Shown piece after piece: positions 45,550 through 53,929 of a stretch of DNA of 64,000 bases. The notes beneath the pieces are model-generated. The model made no database searches. It had not been told where the DNA came from and saw only the letters and a program-made list of their open reading frames with translations. Each line of letters starts with the position of its first letter. The stretch's first letter is position 1. The stretch is from Xanthobacteraceae bacterium. Its GTDB lineage: Bacteria; Pseudomonadota; Alphaproteobacteria; Rhizobiales; Xanthobacteraceae. The translations under genes and the position numbers were made by a program. The stretch covers positions 1-64,000 of the forward strand of contig JAQGJU010000057.1 of NCBI GenBank assembly GCA_028290465.1. Reading direction: 5' to 3'.

Positions 45550-46404
45550 ATGCATCGGCTTTGGTTCGGCGCGCTGGCGCTGCTTTTTGTCGGCGGCACC
45601 GAACTGCGCGCGGAAACCCTCATCGAGCGCGGGGACTATCTGGTCAACAGCGTGATGGGCTGCGGCAACTGCCACACCCCGCGCGACAAGGGCGTCCAGG
45701 TGATGGAGCGCCATCTATCCGGCGGTTTCCAGACCTTCAGCGAGCCGTGGTTCGTCGTGAAGGGCGCCAACCTCACCCCCGACCGCGACACCGGCATCGG
45801 CGCCTGGAGCGATAACGACATCAAGCGCGCGCTGACGCATGGCGCACGGCCGAACGGGACGCCGCTGGCCGAGGTGATGCCGTCGGCGTTCTACAAGATT
45901 CTGACTCCGCGCGATCTCGACGCCATCGTGGCCTATCTGCGAACGGTCGCGCCGATCCGCAACGAAGTTCAGACGCCGAACTACAAGTCCGAGCCGCCGC
46001 CGTCTGATTATCCGCTCGCCGCGACGAATCTTACCGACAAGGACCTGTCCGATCCGAAGAAGCGCGGCCTGTACCTCGCGACGTTGGCGCACTGCATGGC
46101 GTGCCATGCCCGCACCTCGGCCGAACAGGCGGCCGATTACAAGAACACGTTCGGCAAAGGCGGCCGCGCGTTCAAGGGCCCGTGGGGCGAGACGGTCGCG
46201 GCCAATATCACGTCGCATCCGACCGCCGGCCTCGGCGCCTGGACTGACGCCGAACTCAAGCGCGCGCTCGTCGAAGGGGTTTCTCGCGACGGACGCAAGC
46301 TGAAGCCGCCGATGATCGACCACGTCGGCTACTACAAGAAATGGAACGACCAGGACATCGGCGCGCTGATGGCCTGGGTTCGGACCATCCCGCCATTGCC
46401 GTGA
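45550..46404 (+). CDS. Exported diheme c-type cytochrome
   Basis: ATG 45550 (GGGGG 7 nt upstream) gives 284 residues with a signal peptide ending near LRAETL. Two class I-type domains follow: CGNCH (Cys38, Cys41, His42) with candidate ligand Met110 in LAEVMPSAF, and CMACH (Cys182, Cys185, His186) with candidate Met in LKPPMIDHVG. The LSGGFQTF and NLTPDRDTGIGAWSDNDIKRAL blocks are typical of cytochromes paired with periplasmic dehydrogenases (alcohol, aldehyde, gluconate or nicotinate type). No dehydrogenase lies nearby. A damaged relative of the first domain sits upstream at 43876-44345. Confidence 0.93.
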   Translation: MHRLWFGALALLFVGGTELRAETLIERGDYLVNSVMGCGNCHTPRDKGVQVMERHLSGGFQTFSEPWFVVKGANLTPDRDTGIGAWSDNDIKRALTHGARPNGTPLAEVMPSAFYKILTPRDLDAIVAYLRTVAPIRNEVQTPNYKSEPPPSDYPLAATNLTDKDLSDPKKRGLYLATLAHCMACHARTSAEQAADYKNTFGKGGRAFKGPWGETVAANITSHPTAGLGAWTDAELKRALVEGVSRDGRKLKPPMIDHVGYYKKWNDQDIGALMAWVRTIPPLP

Positions 46405-46506
46405 CGCGCGCCACGGAACGGACGGATCGAGCAGAGCGCGCAACAGAACGACAATGCCGGTGAGACATCACCATTCAACTCTCAATCTTCCCGAAGGAAC
46501 ACTGAC

Positions 46507-46776
46507 ATGAAATCGATCGCCCTCGCCGTTGTGATGCTGTCGTCCGTCGTGGCCGGCCCGGCCCTGGCCCAGAACTCCGACGACGTGAAGTGGATCGGAC
46601 AATGCGTGTCCGACAACAAGGACGAAGGCCAGACCCCGGCGGTCGTCACCGTCTACTGCACCTGCATGAATGACAAGATGTCGTCGTCGGAGAACCGCTC
46701 GATCACGCAGTTCGAGAAGGCCAACCCGAAGACGCAGGAAGCCTGCAGCAAAGAAGCGAAGTGGACTTCCAAGTAG
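46507..46776 (+). CDS. Small secreted four-cysteine protein
   Basis: 89 residues with AAGGA before ATG 46507. A signal peptide ends near GPALAQ, leaving about 67 residues with four cysteines: IGQCVSDNK, VYCTCMNDKM and QEACSKEA, probably two disulfides. Fold likely helical. I do not know a named family. It lies 102 nt after the cytochrome c gene and before a strong terminator, so the two may be one transcript and the protein may function with the cytochrome, which is inference. Confidence 0.8.
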   Translation: MKSIALAVVMLSSVVAGPALAQNSDDVKWIGQCVSDNKDEGQTPAVVTVYCTCMNDKMSSSENRSITQFEKANPKTQEACSKEAKWTSK

Positions 46777-46805
46777 TCTTCGCGCTGTAAGCGCGATGTA
46801 ATAAG

Positions 46806-46843
46806 GAGCCATCCCGTTCAGACTGACGGGGTGGCTCTTTTTG
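46806..46843 (+). terminator. Rho-independent terminator
   Basis: GAGCCATCCCGT / ACGGGGTGGCTC stem (one G-T pair) with loop TCAGACTG and a TTTTTG tail, 30 nt after the four-cysteine protein gene. It also lies just beyond the end of nrdR on the other strand. Confidence 0.93.
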
Positions 46844-46861
46844 TTATAGCTTTGGTTGTGG

Positions 46862-47350
46862 CTACTTGAGCAGCTTCGGCGGTTCGACCGGCTTCTCGTC
46901 GTCCTCGGACAGCTTGTCCAGGAAGGTCTCGAAGTCCTTGGCCTCGCGGAAATTGCGGTACACTGAGGCGAAGCGCACATAGCCGACATCGTCGAGTTCG
47001 CGCAGATGCTCCATCACCATCTCGCCGATCGTCTCGGACGACACTTCGCTTTCGCCCTGGCTCTCCATCTCGCGCACGATCCTGGACACCATCTGCTCGA
47101 TGCGCTCCGGCTCGACCGGACGCTTGCGCAGCGATATCTGCACCGAACGCAGCAGCTTATCGCGGTCGAACGGCGCGCGGCGGCCGTTGCGCTTGATGAC
47201 GACGAGCTCACGTAGCTGCACGCGCTCGAATGTCGTGAAGCGGAAATTGCAGGCGAGACAGACCCGCCGCCGGCGGATCACGGCGGAATCCTCGGTCGGA
47301 CGCGAATCCTTGACCTGGGTGTCGAGGCTGGCACAGCTCGGGCAGCGCAT
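46862..47350 (-). CDS. nrdR: Transcriptional repressor NrdR
   Basis: ATG 47350 gives 162 residues. The zinc ribbon has MRCPSC (Cys3, Cys6) and CLACNFRF (Cys31, Cys34), followed by the ATP-cone: [36 protein letters not shown] and [19 protein letters not shown]. NrdR senses ATP/dATP and represses ribonucleotide reductase genes through NrdR boxes. It is downstream of glyA, 124 nt away. Its usual next neighbour ribD is displaced by about 4.5 kb of accessory DNA. Confidence 0.97.
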   Translation of the reverse strand: MRCPSCASLDTQVKDSRPTEDSAVIRRRRVCLACNFRFTTFERVQLRELVVIKRNGRRAPFDRDKLLRSVQISLRKRPVEPERIEQMVSRIVREMESQGESEVSSETIGEMVMEHLRELDDVGYVRFASVYRNFREAKDFETFLDKLSEDDEKPVEPPKLLK

Positions 47351-47474
47351 ATTCCCCGTCCCTTTTCCATGACCGGGAATGTCCCGGCCATCCACCCGCT
47401 TCGCCTCACGCCTCGATCACATCAGGACATGCCCGGCACGCGCCGCACATCACGGCATCGAACGAATGCCGCCG

Positions 47475-48803
47475 TTACCGGCCCTGATAGATCGGGAAGC
47501 GATCCAGCAGCACCTTCACCTTGTCGCGTACCGCGGCTTCGGTGAGCGAATCCTCATCGGTACCCTTTTGCGACAGCACGTCGAGCGCCTCGGCCACCAG
47601 ATCGCCGACCTGCTGGAATTCGGCGACGCCGAAGCCGCGCGTGGTGCCGGCCGGCGTGCCGAGCCGGACGCCCGACGTCACCATCGGCTTTTCCGGATCG
47701 AACGGGATGCCGTTCTTGTTGCAGGTGATGTGGGCGCGGCCGAGCGCGAGTTCGGCCACCCGGCCGGTCAGGCGCTTCGGCCGCAGATCGACCAGCATCA
47801 GATGGGTGTCGGTGCCGCCGGACACGATGTCGAAGCCTTTCGACTTGAGGGTCTCGGCCAGCGCCTTGGCGTTCTCGACCACGTTCTTGGCATACAGCTT
47901 GAACGACGGCTGCAACGCCTCGCCGAACGCCACCGCCTTGGCGGCGATCACGTGCATCAGCGGGCCGCCCTGCAGGCCGGGAAACACCGCCGAGTTCATC
48001 TTCTTGGCCAGATCCTCGTCGTCGGTCAGGATCACGCCGCCGCGCGGTCCGCGCAGCGTCTTGTGGGTCGTGGTCGTCACCACATGGGCGTGCGGAAACG
48101 GCGACGGATGGACGCCGCCGGCCACCAGACCGGCGAAGTGCGCCATGTCGACCATCAGCTTGGCCCCGACCTCGTCGGCGATGGCCCGGAACGCCTTGAA
48201 GTCGATGATCCGCGGATAGGCCGAGCCGCCGGCGATGATCAGCTTCGGCTTGTGCTCGCGGGCGAGTTTGGCGACCTCATCCATGTCGATGCGCTGGTCG
48301 TCCCGGCGCACACTGTACGGCACCGGCTTGAACCACTTGCCCGACACATTGACCGGCGAGCCGTGGGTCAGATGACCGCCGGCCGCGAGGTTCAGGCCCA
48401 TGAAGGTGTCGCCGGGCTGCAGCAGCGCCAGGAACACGGCCGCGTTGGCGGACGCGCCGGAATGCGGCTGCACGTTCGCGAATCCACATCCGAAAAGCTT
48501 GGTAATGCGCTGTATCGCCAAGTTTTCGACGACGTCGACATATTGGCAGCCGCCGTAATAGCGCTTGCCCGGCAGGCCTTCGGCATACTTGTTGGTCAGG
48601 ACCGAACCCTGAGCCTCGAGAACGGCTTGGCTGACGATGTTCTCGGACGCGATCAGCTCGATCTCGTCGCGCTGCCGGGTGAGTTCGCGGCCGATGGCGT
48701 CGGCGATCTCAGGGTCGACTTGCGACAACGGCGCGTTGAACAGGTTCGCAGTAGCCTTGTTCGCAGCCTTGGCCCCCGAAGCCGAAAGGTCGGTCTGTGA
48801 CAT
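47475..48803 (-). CDS. glyA: Serine hydroxymethyltransferase
   Basis: ATG 48803 with GGAG upstream gives 442 residues. GlyA interconverts serine and glycine with tetrahydrofolate and PLP. Motifs: [88 protein letters not shown] with the PLP lysine at about residue 248, and [17 protein letters not shown]. Length is normal. Confidence 0.97.
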   Translation of the reverse strand: MSQTDLSASGAKAANKATANLFNAPLSQVDPEIADAIGRELTRQRDEIELIASENIVSQAVLEAQGSVLTNKYAEGLPGKRYYGGCQYVDVVENLAIQRITKLFGCGFANVQPHSGASANAAVFLALLQPGDTFMGLNLAAGGHLTHGSPVNVSGKWFKPVPYSVRRDDQRIDMDEVAKLAREHKPKLIIAGGSAYPRIIDFKAFRAIADEVGAKLMVDMAHFAGLVAGGVHPSPFPHAHVVTTTTHKTLRGPRGGVILTDDEDLAKKMNSAVFPGLQGGPLMHVIAAKAVAFGEALQPSFKLYAKNVVENAKALAETLKSKGFDIVSGGTDTHLMLVDLRPKRLTGRVAELALGRAHITCNKNGIPFDPEKPMVTSGVRLGTPAGTTRGFGVAEFQQVGDLVAEALDVLSQKGTDEDSLTEAAVRDKVKVLLDRFPIYQGR

Positions 48804-48990
48804 GACATTCTCCGCGCCCATGTGAGGGTCAGGCGATAGCATATCGACCGTAACCCGCCAAGCTGTGGCATTACAGGCCCCACAACCCGCAATATCTAGC
48901 TCTCTACGTCTCGCGATTTTTCTTGGTTTCGTAGTCGATTTCGGTCACTTACACCCAATCCCTCCCTGCCCCGGCACCCTCCCAGAACCC

Positions 48991-50694
48991 ATGAAAAAGC
49001 CCGCCAATCTCGTCTATGGCGCCGACGAAGATCCGCCGCCGTCGGTCAGCGTGATCAGCGCCATCCAGCATGTCGGCGTGATCGCGATCTTCATGATCTA
49101 TCCGCTGATCATCGCCCGGCAGGCCGGCGCCTCGCCGGATCAGGTCGCCAATATCCTGCGCTGGGCCATGCTGACCCTGGCGGTCGCGGTGGTGCTGCAG
49201 GCGCTGCCGCGCGGGCCGGTTGGCAGCCGCTTCCTGGCGCCGTCGATCTTCACCGGCGTGTATCTCGCGCCCTCGCTGCTGGCCGCCAAGCTCGGTGGAT
49301 TGCCGCTGGTCTGGGGCATGACCATTTTCGCCGGCCTGGTCGAGGTCGGCCTGTCGCGGGTCTGGACGCGGCTTCGTACGTTTATCCCGCCGGAGACCGC
49401 CGGCATGGTGGTGCTGCTGGTCGGGGTGATCATCGGCCTCGCGGCGCTGCGGCTGCTGCTCGGCGACGTGCCGGGCGGCGCCGTGTCGGGCCACGACGCG
49501 CTGGTCACCGGCGTGACCATCGCGGTGATGATCGGGCTCAACATCTGGAACAAGGGCCGGCTGCGGCTGTTTTGCATTCTGGTCGGCATGGTGGCCGGCT
49601 ATGCGCTGTCGGGCTTCACCGGCCACATCACCTGGCCGCAGGTCGAACAGGTGCTGCATCAGCCGCTGCTGGCGCTGCCCAGCGTCACGCACCTCTCGTG
49701 GTCGTTCGATTGGTCGCTGGTGATCCCGTTCGCGGTCACGGGTCTGGCGGCCGCGATGAGCGCCACCGCCGTGATCACCACCTATCAGCGCCTCACCGAC
49801 GCCGAATGGGTGCGGCCCGACATGAAGTCGATCAGCGGCGGCATTTTCGGCGACGGCATCGCCGCGATGGTGGCCGGCCTGTTCGGCACCTACGGGCTGT
49901 CGATCTCGACCGCCAATGTCGGCCTCGTCGCGGCGACCGGCGTCGCCAGCCGCCGCATCGCGTTCGTCATCGCCATCATCCTGGCGATCGGCGCCGTGCA
50001 GCCGACGGTGATCGGCGTACTGACCATCATGCCGCCGCCCGTAATGGCGGCAGCATTGCTGTTCACCGCGATGTTCATCATGATCGGCGGCGTGCAGATC
50101 ATCTCGACGCGCGTGCTCGATCCGCGCCGCACCCTGGTGATCGGCATGGGCCTGATGGCGTTCTTCGTGGTGTCGGTATTCCCCACGGCGTTTGCCAATG
50201 CGCCACACTGGGCGCAGCCTTTGGTGTCGTCGCCGCTGGTGCTGGCGACACTGGTCGCGCTGCTGTTCAATCTCGTGTTCCGGCTCGGCATCCGCCGCAC
50301 CGTCGAACTGGAGATCGATCCACGGGCCTTCGATCCGCAGGACGTCTCGAACTTCATCGAGCGGGCCGGCGGCACCTGGGGCGCGCGCCGCGACGTCATC
50401 ACCCGGGTCGAGTTCGCCGCCCAGCAGGCGGTCGAAGCGGTCGCCGAGTTCTGCGAACCCAAGGGGCCGCTGAAGCTGTCGGTCAGCTATGACGAGTTCG
50501 ATATCGACGCGGCGCTGGTCTATGACGGCGTGGCGCTCGAACTGCCCGACCGGCCGCCGTCGCAGGAAGAGATCCTGGAGACCGAGGACGGCCATCGCCG
50601 CCTGTCAGGCTTCCTGGTCAAGCGTCAGGCCGACCGGGCGCACAGCCTCACCGAGCGCGGCAATACGGTGCTGCATTTGCATTTCGGACATTAG
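48991..50694 (+). CDS. NCS2 (NAT) family permease with an extra C-terminal domain
   Basis: ATG 48991 gives 567 residues; the ribosome-binding site is weak. Residues about 10-430 are an NCS2 transporter with 12-14 helices: SVISAIQHVGVIAIF (conserved QH in helix 1) and TANVGLVAATGVASRR (N-x-G-x4-T-x3-SR, the NAT signature). The family carries xanthine, urate or uracil with H+ or Na+. Residues about 440-567 form a soluble cytoplasmic tail that ordinary NCS2 proteins lack: IERAGGTWGARRDVITRVEFAAQQAVEAVAEF ... ALELPDRPPSQEE ... GNTVLHLHFGH. This pattern resembles a GHKL/HATPase-type serine-kinase or anti-sigma fold, but the ATP motifs are weak. Confidence 0.88.
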   Translation: MKKPANLVYGADEDPPPSVSVISAIQHVGVIAIFMIYPLIIARQAGASPDQVANILRWAMLTLAVAVVLQALPRGPVGSRFLAPSIFTGVYLAPSLLAAKLGGLPLVWGMTIFAGLVEVGLSRVWTRLRTFIPPETAGMVVLLVGVIIGLAALRLLLGDVPGGAVSGHDALVTGVTIAVMIGLNIWNKGRLRLFCILVGMVAGYALSGFTGHITWPQVEQVLHQPLLALPSVTHLSWSFDWSLVIPFAVTGLAAAMSATAVITTYQRLTDAEWVRPDMKSISGGIFGDGIAAMVAGLFGTYGLSISTANVGLVAATGVASRRIAFVIAIILAIGAVQPTVIGVLTIMPPPVMAAALLFTAMFIMIGGVQIISTRVLDPRRTLVIGMGLMAFFVVSVFPTAFANAPHWAQPLVSSPLVLATLVALLFNLVFRLGIRRTVELEIDPRAFDPQDVSNFIERAGGTWGARRDVITRVEFAAQQAVEAVAEFCEPKGPLKLSVSYDEFDIDAALVYDGVALELPDRPPSQEEILETEDGHRRLSGFLVKRQADRAHSLTERGNTVLHLHFGH

Positions 50695-50715
50695 AGCTGA
50701 CTGTACGGGATGCGC

Positions 50716-50910
50716 TTAGGCTTCGCGGGCGAGCCGCAGCATCAGCTTCTGAAGCGCGAGACGCTGCAGATCGGACTGCGGCGTGCGTGCCGGCCCCATC
50801 ACGGTGACTTCGGTGCCGGACGCGGCATCGATCGCCACCACCTTCACGGTGGCGCCGATCGACGTGAACTCGAAATAGACGTCACGCGAACCCGTTTGGT
50901 CGCCTGTCAT
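50716..50910 (-). CDS. DUF6898 family protein
   Basis: ATG 50910 gives 64 residues; ATG 50937 is an alternative adding nine. The core VYFEFTSIGATVKVVAIDAASGTEVTVMGPARTPQSDLQRLALQKL matches DUF6898, a small alphaproteobacterial family of unknown function. It lies downstream of the L,D-transpeptidase gene on the same strand, 52 nt away, a pairing I have the impression is common in this order. Confidence 0.82.
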   Translation of the reverse strand: MTGDQTGSRDVYFEFTSIGATVKVVAIDAASGTEVTVMGPARTPQSDLQRLALQKLMLRLAREA

Positions 50911-50962
50911 CGATATGCGCCCCCGCGCATGATCCATTCCGGCGACGCCGGTCTGGCCTCTC

Positions 50963-52282
50963 TCAGCCCTTCGACGTATTGGCGAATTGGCCGAGTCCGT
51001 CGCGATTGTAGATGTCATCGCGGAATTGAACAACGCCATCCGGCGTCGCCCACGCCGTTACGTACACCCAATACAGCGGCACCTGCGGCGCGACCTTGAG
51101 GCTCTTCTGCTCGCCGGAGCGGATCACCTGATCGATGTCCTGGCGCGACAGGCCGTTATTGCCCTGCAACAGCCACGCCACCAGTTCGCGGACGTTCTGG
51201 ATGCGCACGCAGCCCGACGAATGGAAACGGAAGTCCTCGCCGAACAGGTTCTTCTGCGGCGTGTCGTGCATGTAGACCTGATGCGCATTGGGGAAATTGA
51301 TGCGCACTGAGCCGAGCGAATTGAAATCGCCGGCGTCCTGCTTGAATCGATAGTCGACCGCCTCGTTCGAATACCAATTGACCTGCTGCGGCTGCAACTC
51401 ATTGCCGCGCGGGTCGAAGATGCGGATGTGGTTCTTGGCCAGGTAATCCGGCTCGGCCTGCATCTTCGGAATGAGATCGCGCCGCACGATCGAGACCGGC
51501 ACGGTCCAGTTCGGATTGAAATTGACCTCGATGATCTTGCTCTGGATGTCGGGCGACGGCCGGTCGGGCTTGCCGACGACGCCGGTGTGGCGCGACACCG
51601 CGACACCGTTTTCGATCGCCTCGATGTGGGCCGCCGGAATGTTGCAGACCACGAAGCGGCTGCCGAGATTACCGCTCATGGCGCGCAGCCGCACCACATT
51701 GGTCTTGAGCTGGTTGAGCCGGACCTGCGCCGGGATGTTCAGCGTCAGGAAGGTCTGCTCGCGCACCACGCCGTCGATGGTCGTGCCATGACGCGCCTGG
51801 AAACGCTTCACCGCGCTGTCGACATAGGAATCGAACACGTCGTTGCCGACCGCGTTCGGATCAAGATCGCCGGCCAGCGCCAAGCGCTGGCGCAGCGGGA
51901 TGACGCTCGGATGCCGGTTGCCGAGCCGCAGCCGCTCGGTCGGCGGCACGTTCGGCCAGCCGCCGCGCGCCACGATGCCCTCATAGCGCTGGATCGCCTG
52001 ATCGGTGAACTGCACGGTCGCGGGCGACAATGTCGGCAGCGACGCCTTCGGCATCAGGATGGTGCGCGAGGCGGAATCGTAGCCCTGGCCGTAGCCGGCA
52101 TTCTGAGTCTGGTCGATCAGCGCTTGCAGCGCCGGGTCCTCGGCCGCCATCGCGCGCGCGGCGCCGAGGCCGGCCAAGGCCGCGGTCCCGCGCGCCAGAT
52201 GGCGCAGCACGGTCCGCCGGTCGAGGGAAGCCTCACCGAGGGGAGCCCCGTTACGATCTTTCAGTCCGTCCATGTCTTCCAT
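50963..52282 (-). CDS. Tat-exported L,D-transpeptidase (YkuD, YcbB-like)
   Basis: Start is ATG 52282 or ATG 52273 (GGAAG upstream). The N-terminus has LDRRTVLRHLARGTAALAGLGAA, a twin-arginine signal. Residues about 95-200 contain a peptidoglycan-binding-type region (HPSVIPLRQRLALAGDLD, VFDSYVDSAVKRFQARHG), then the catalytic domain ends in HDTPQKNLFGEDFRFHSSGCVRIQNVREL with the YkuD His and Cys (H-x-SSGC-R). The enzyme makes 3-3 cross-links in peptidoglycan or attaches outer-membrane proteins to it. The nearby ldtR regulator gene suggests this is its target, LdtP-like, which is inference. Confidence 0.92.
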   Translation of the reverse strand: MEDMDGLKDRNGAPLGEASLDRRTVLRHLARGTAALAGLGAARAMAAEDPALQALIDQTQNAGYGQGYDSASRTILMPKASLPTLSPATVQFTDQAIQRYEGIVARGGWPNVPPTERLRLGNRHPSVIPLRQRLALAGDLDPNAVGNDVFDSYVDSAVKRFQARHGTTIDGVVREQTFLTLNIPAQVRLNQLKTNVVRLRAMSGNLGSRFVVCNIPAAHIEAIENGVAVSRHTGVVGKPDRPSPDIQSKIIEVNFNPNWTVPVSIVRRDLIPKMQAEPDYLAKNHIRIFDPRGNELQPQQVNWYSNEAVDYRFKQDAGDFNSLGSVRINFPNAHQVYMHDTPQKNLFGEDFRFHSSGCVRIQNVRELVAWLLQGNNGLSRQDIDQVIRSGEQKSLKVAPQVPLYWVYVTAWATPDGVVQFRDDIYNRDGLGQFANTSKG

Positions 52283-52520
52283 AACGATGTCGATTCCGAT
52301 CCGAATCCCGCAAGCCAACCCTCGCACGGTCGACCCCGACTGGCGATATGGCAGATCGAAGCGCTGAAGAGCCTGCCCCACCGCCCGGCGCGCCCCACAG
52401 CGGCCTGCTGCCTGCCGTAGGCAGCGCTCAGGGCTATTTTATGACAGATCGGCCTCGTGGCGGCCTGCCGGCCCCCGCCAACGCAAACGGGGCGCAGGCT
52501 GTTACCGCCCACGCCCCGTT
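52283..52520. promoter_or_regulatory. Upstream region of the L,D-transpeptidase gene
   Basis: No convincing reading frame on either strand. As the only DNA between the L,D-transpeptidase start and the tRNA-like element it should contain its promoter, including any LdtR site. I did not find a clear LdtR palindrome by eye. Confidence 0.4.
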
Positions 52521-52592
52521 CAGCGCATAGCTCATTGGATTGAGCAGCTGTGTCTTCATCGGTAGGCCTAGGTTCGAAGCCTAGTGCCCCAT
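52521..52592 (+). pseudogene. tRNA-like remnant (Lys-CTT-like)
   Basis: A cloverleaf outline is visible: TA-GCTC ... GAGC D-arm with GG in the loop, an anticodon arm with loop GTCTTCA (U33 and CTT), and a perfect T-arm CTAGG-TTCGAAG-CCTAG. Only about four of seven acceptor pairs hold (CAGCGCA against TGCCCCA), the anticodon stem has a T-T mismatch, position 37 is C, and the 3' end is TCGG without CCA. It is therefore probably a damaged tRNA or the 3' part of a tRNA copied by an integrating element. Confidence 0.55.
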
Positions 52593-52639
52593 CGGTCGGC
52601 GGGCCCAGCCGCGCTCCGCCAAAGCTCCCTTGCTGGCGA

Positions 52640-52936
52640 TCACGCCGCCTTTAATTCCTCGAGCGGACGGCCCTGGGCCAACTCCTCCTCGATCCATTTT
52701 GGCCGCGGCCCCCGGCCCGACCATTCCTCACCGTTCGGACCACGGTACAACGCCGCCTTGCGGGTGCTCGGGGCGGCGCCCGCCCCCTTGGCCGACACAA
52801 AGCCGGCGACGCGCTCCATCTCGGCCTGCAGCTCGCGCTGGCGCTCCGCGACCTTGTCGGCCAGCGTGGCGATGGTCCGGTCGCGCAGATCGGCGAGTTC
52901 CTCGATCGACAGGTCTTCCAACTCAAATGACTTCAT
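52640..52936 (-). CDS. H-NS family nucleoid-associated protein
   Basis: ATG 52936 (GGAGAGA upstream) gives 98 residues. The N-terminal half is a charged helical dimerisation region (LEDLSIEELADLRDRTIATLADKVAERQ), and the C-terminal half carries the DNA-binding motif YRGPNGEEWSGRGPRPKWIEEELAQG. This is the alphaproteobacterial HvrA/MucR-unrelated H-NS type that silences AT-rich DNA. It sits between the tRNA-like remnant and the HEPN-like pseudogene. Confidence 0.92.
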   Translation of the reverse strand: MKSFELEDLSIEELADLRDRTIATLADKVAERQRELQAEMERVAGFVSAKGAGAAPSTRKAALYRGPNGEEWSGRGPRPKWIEEELAQGRPLEELKAA

Positions 52937-53190
52937 GTGTTCTCTCCAGCGAAACTGAAAAGAACATAACATGAACATATGTTGAGTCGCAAGAGCCACC
53001 GATCAGCGTGAAGTCCTTCCGGGCCATTGCGTCCGGGCTCGCTCGGTGCAAGCCGCCCGTTGCCGGGCGCCGGATCGACCTGATGGCTCTCTGCGCTGGC
53101 ACTGCTCGGCACGACCTTCGGTGCACCCACAGGCATCCCTTTGCAGGCGATGAAACAACCGGTGATAATGGTTTGAACGGAGAACGTGCT

Positions 53191-53783
53191 GTGGCGGAAG
53201 ACGAAAATCGGCATGAACTCGTGTGCAGCTTCGCCGACCAGGGCTATCAAGACGCGATCCAAATTCGCCAGTTGGTGCAGCTACTCAGGCGTCAAAATGA
53301 AGGTAGCATCAACGCCCAGTTGAACGAGGCCGGTGCGGGCCAAGCCGCGGGCGTTGCCCGCAATGCGTTAATCGCCAACCTTGTCCTTTGGTTTCTCGTG
53401 CACATGCGCATATTCGTGAGGGTGATCAGCACGTACATCGAGCCTTCGAACTGCTGAACGCGGCCGAGGTTAAAGCGGAATTCGATCAACGAGGATCAAA
53501 GCACCTTCTTAACGAGGCCATCGAACTATGGGGGCGACTTCAAGAAGACGAACGACGCAGACGTATCAAACACTTTAGAGACAAGTTCACAGCTCATCTG
53601 GGCGCCCCGGAAGATATCCCATTTCCACAATACGACGAGTTGTTCAGTTTCGCACTCGAAACAACTCGTGCCATGGATCTGTTGGCACGAGGCACAGGCG
53701 TTAGATCTGAAACAGTCGATGCTTGGGATGAGTCTTGCGAACGATCCTCCCTTAATTTTTGGGGACCATGGATCAAGAATTAG
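53191..53783 (+). pseudogene. Frameshifted HEPN/AbiU2-like gene
   Basis: The first part (GTG 53191, GGAGAA upstream) reads DENRHELVCSFADQGYQDAI ... GVARNALIANLVL, then the frame runs to a stop at 53457. The second part opens from about 53388 in the -1 frame: LVSRAHAHIREGDQHVHRAFELL ... RIKHFRDKFTAHLGAPED ... ALETTRAMDLL. Joining them with one extra T in the run CCTTTGG at 53385-53390 gives a continuous protein of about 197 residues. The RDKFTAH block (R-x5-H) and the ARNALIANLVL...SRAHA pattern resemble the AbiU2/HEPN family linked to abortive infection or toxin-antitoxin roles. The gene is less GC-rich than neighbours by eye. Confidence 0.65.
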
Positions 53784-53852
53784 TATCGGACCTGATCAGA
53801 ATCCCGGCGCGCAGGTGAATTGGAGTGCGCGACGTCGGCCTGATCACGAACG

Positions 53853-53894
53853 CCAAGAGCGCGCCGCGCCCTTCTGGGCCCGACGCGCTCTTGG
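53853..53894. terminator. Long inverted repeat, candidate terminator
   Basis: CCAAGAGCGCG / CGCGCTCTTGG, an 11-bp perfect stem with a 20-nt GC-rich loop, between the converging HEPN-like gene and ldtR. No clear T-run on either side. Confidence 0.6.
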
Positions 53895-53929
53895 CAACAA
53901 AATCAGAAGCGGCCTAAGCCGCCCGAAGC

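Noticed and set aside
48949-50595. 548-codon minus-strand frame over the NCS2 permease
   Set aside because: Composition is the Arg/His/Gln/Asp-rich pattern of antisense to a hydrophobic gene; no ribosome-binding site or family.
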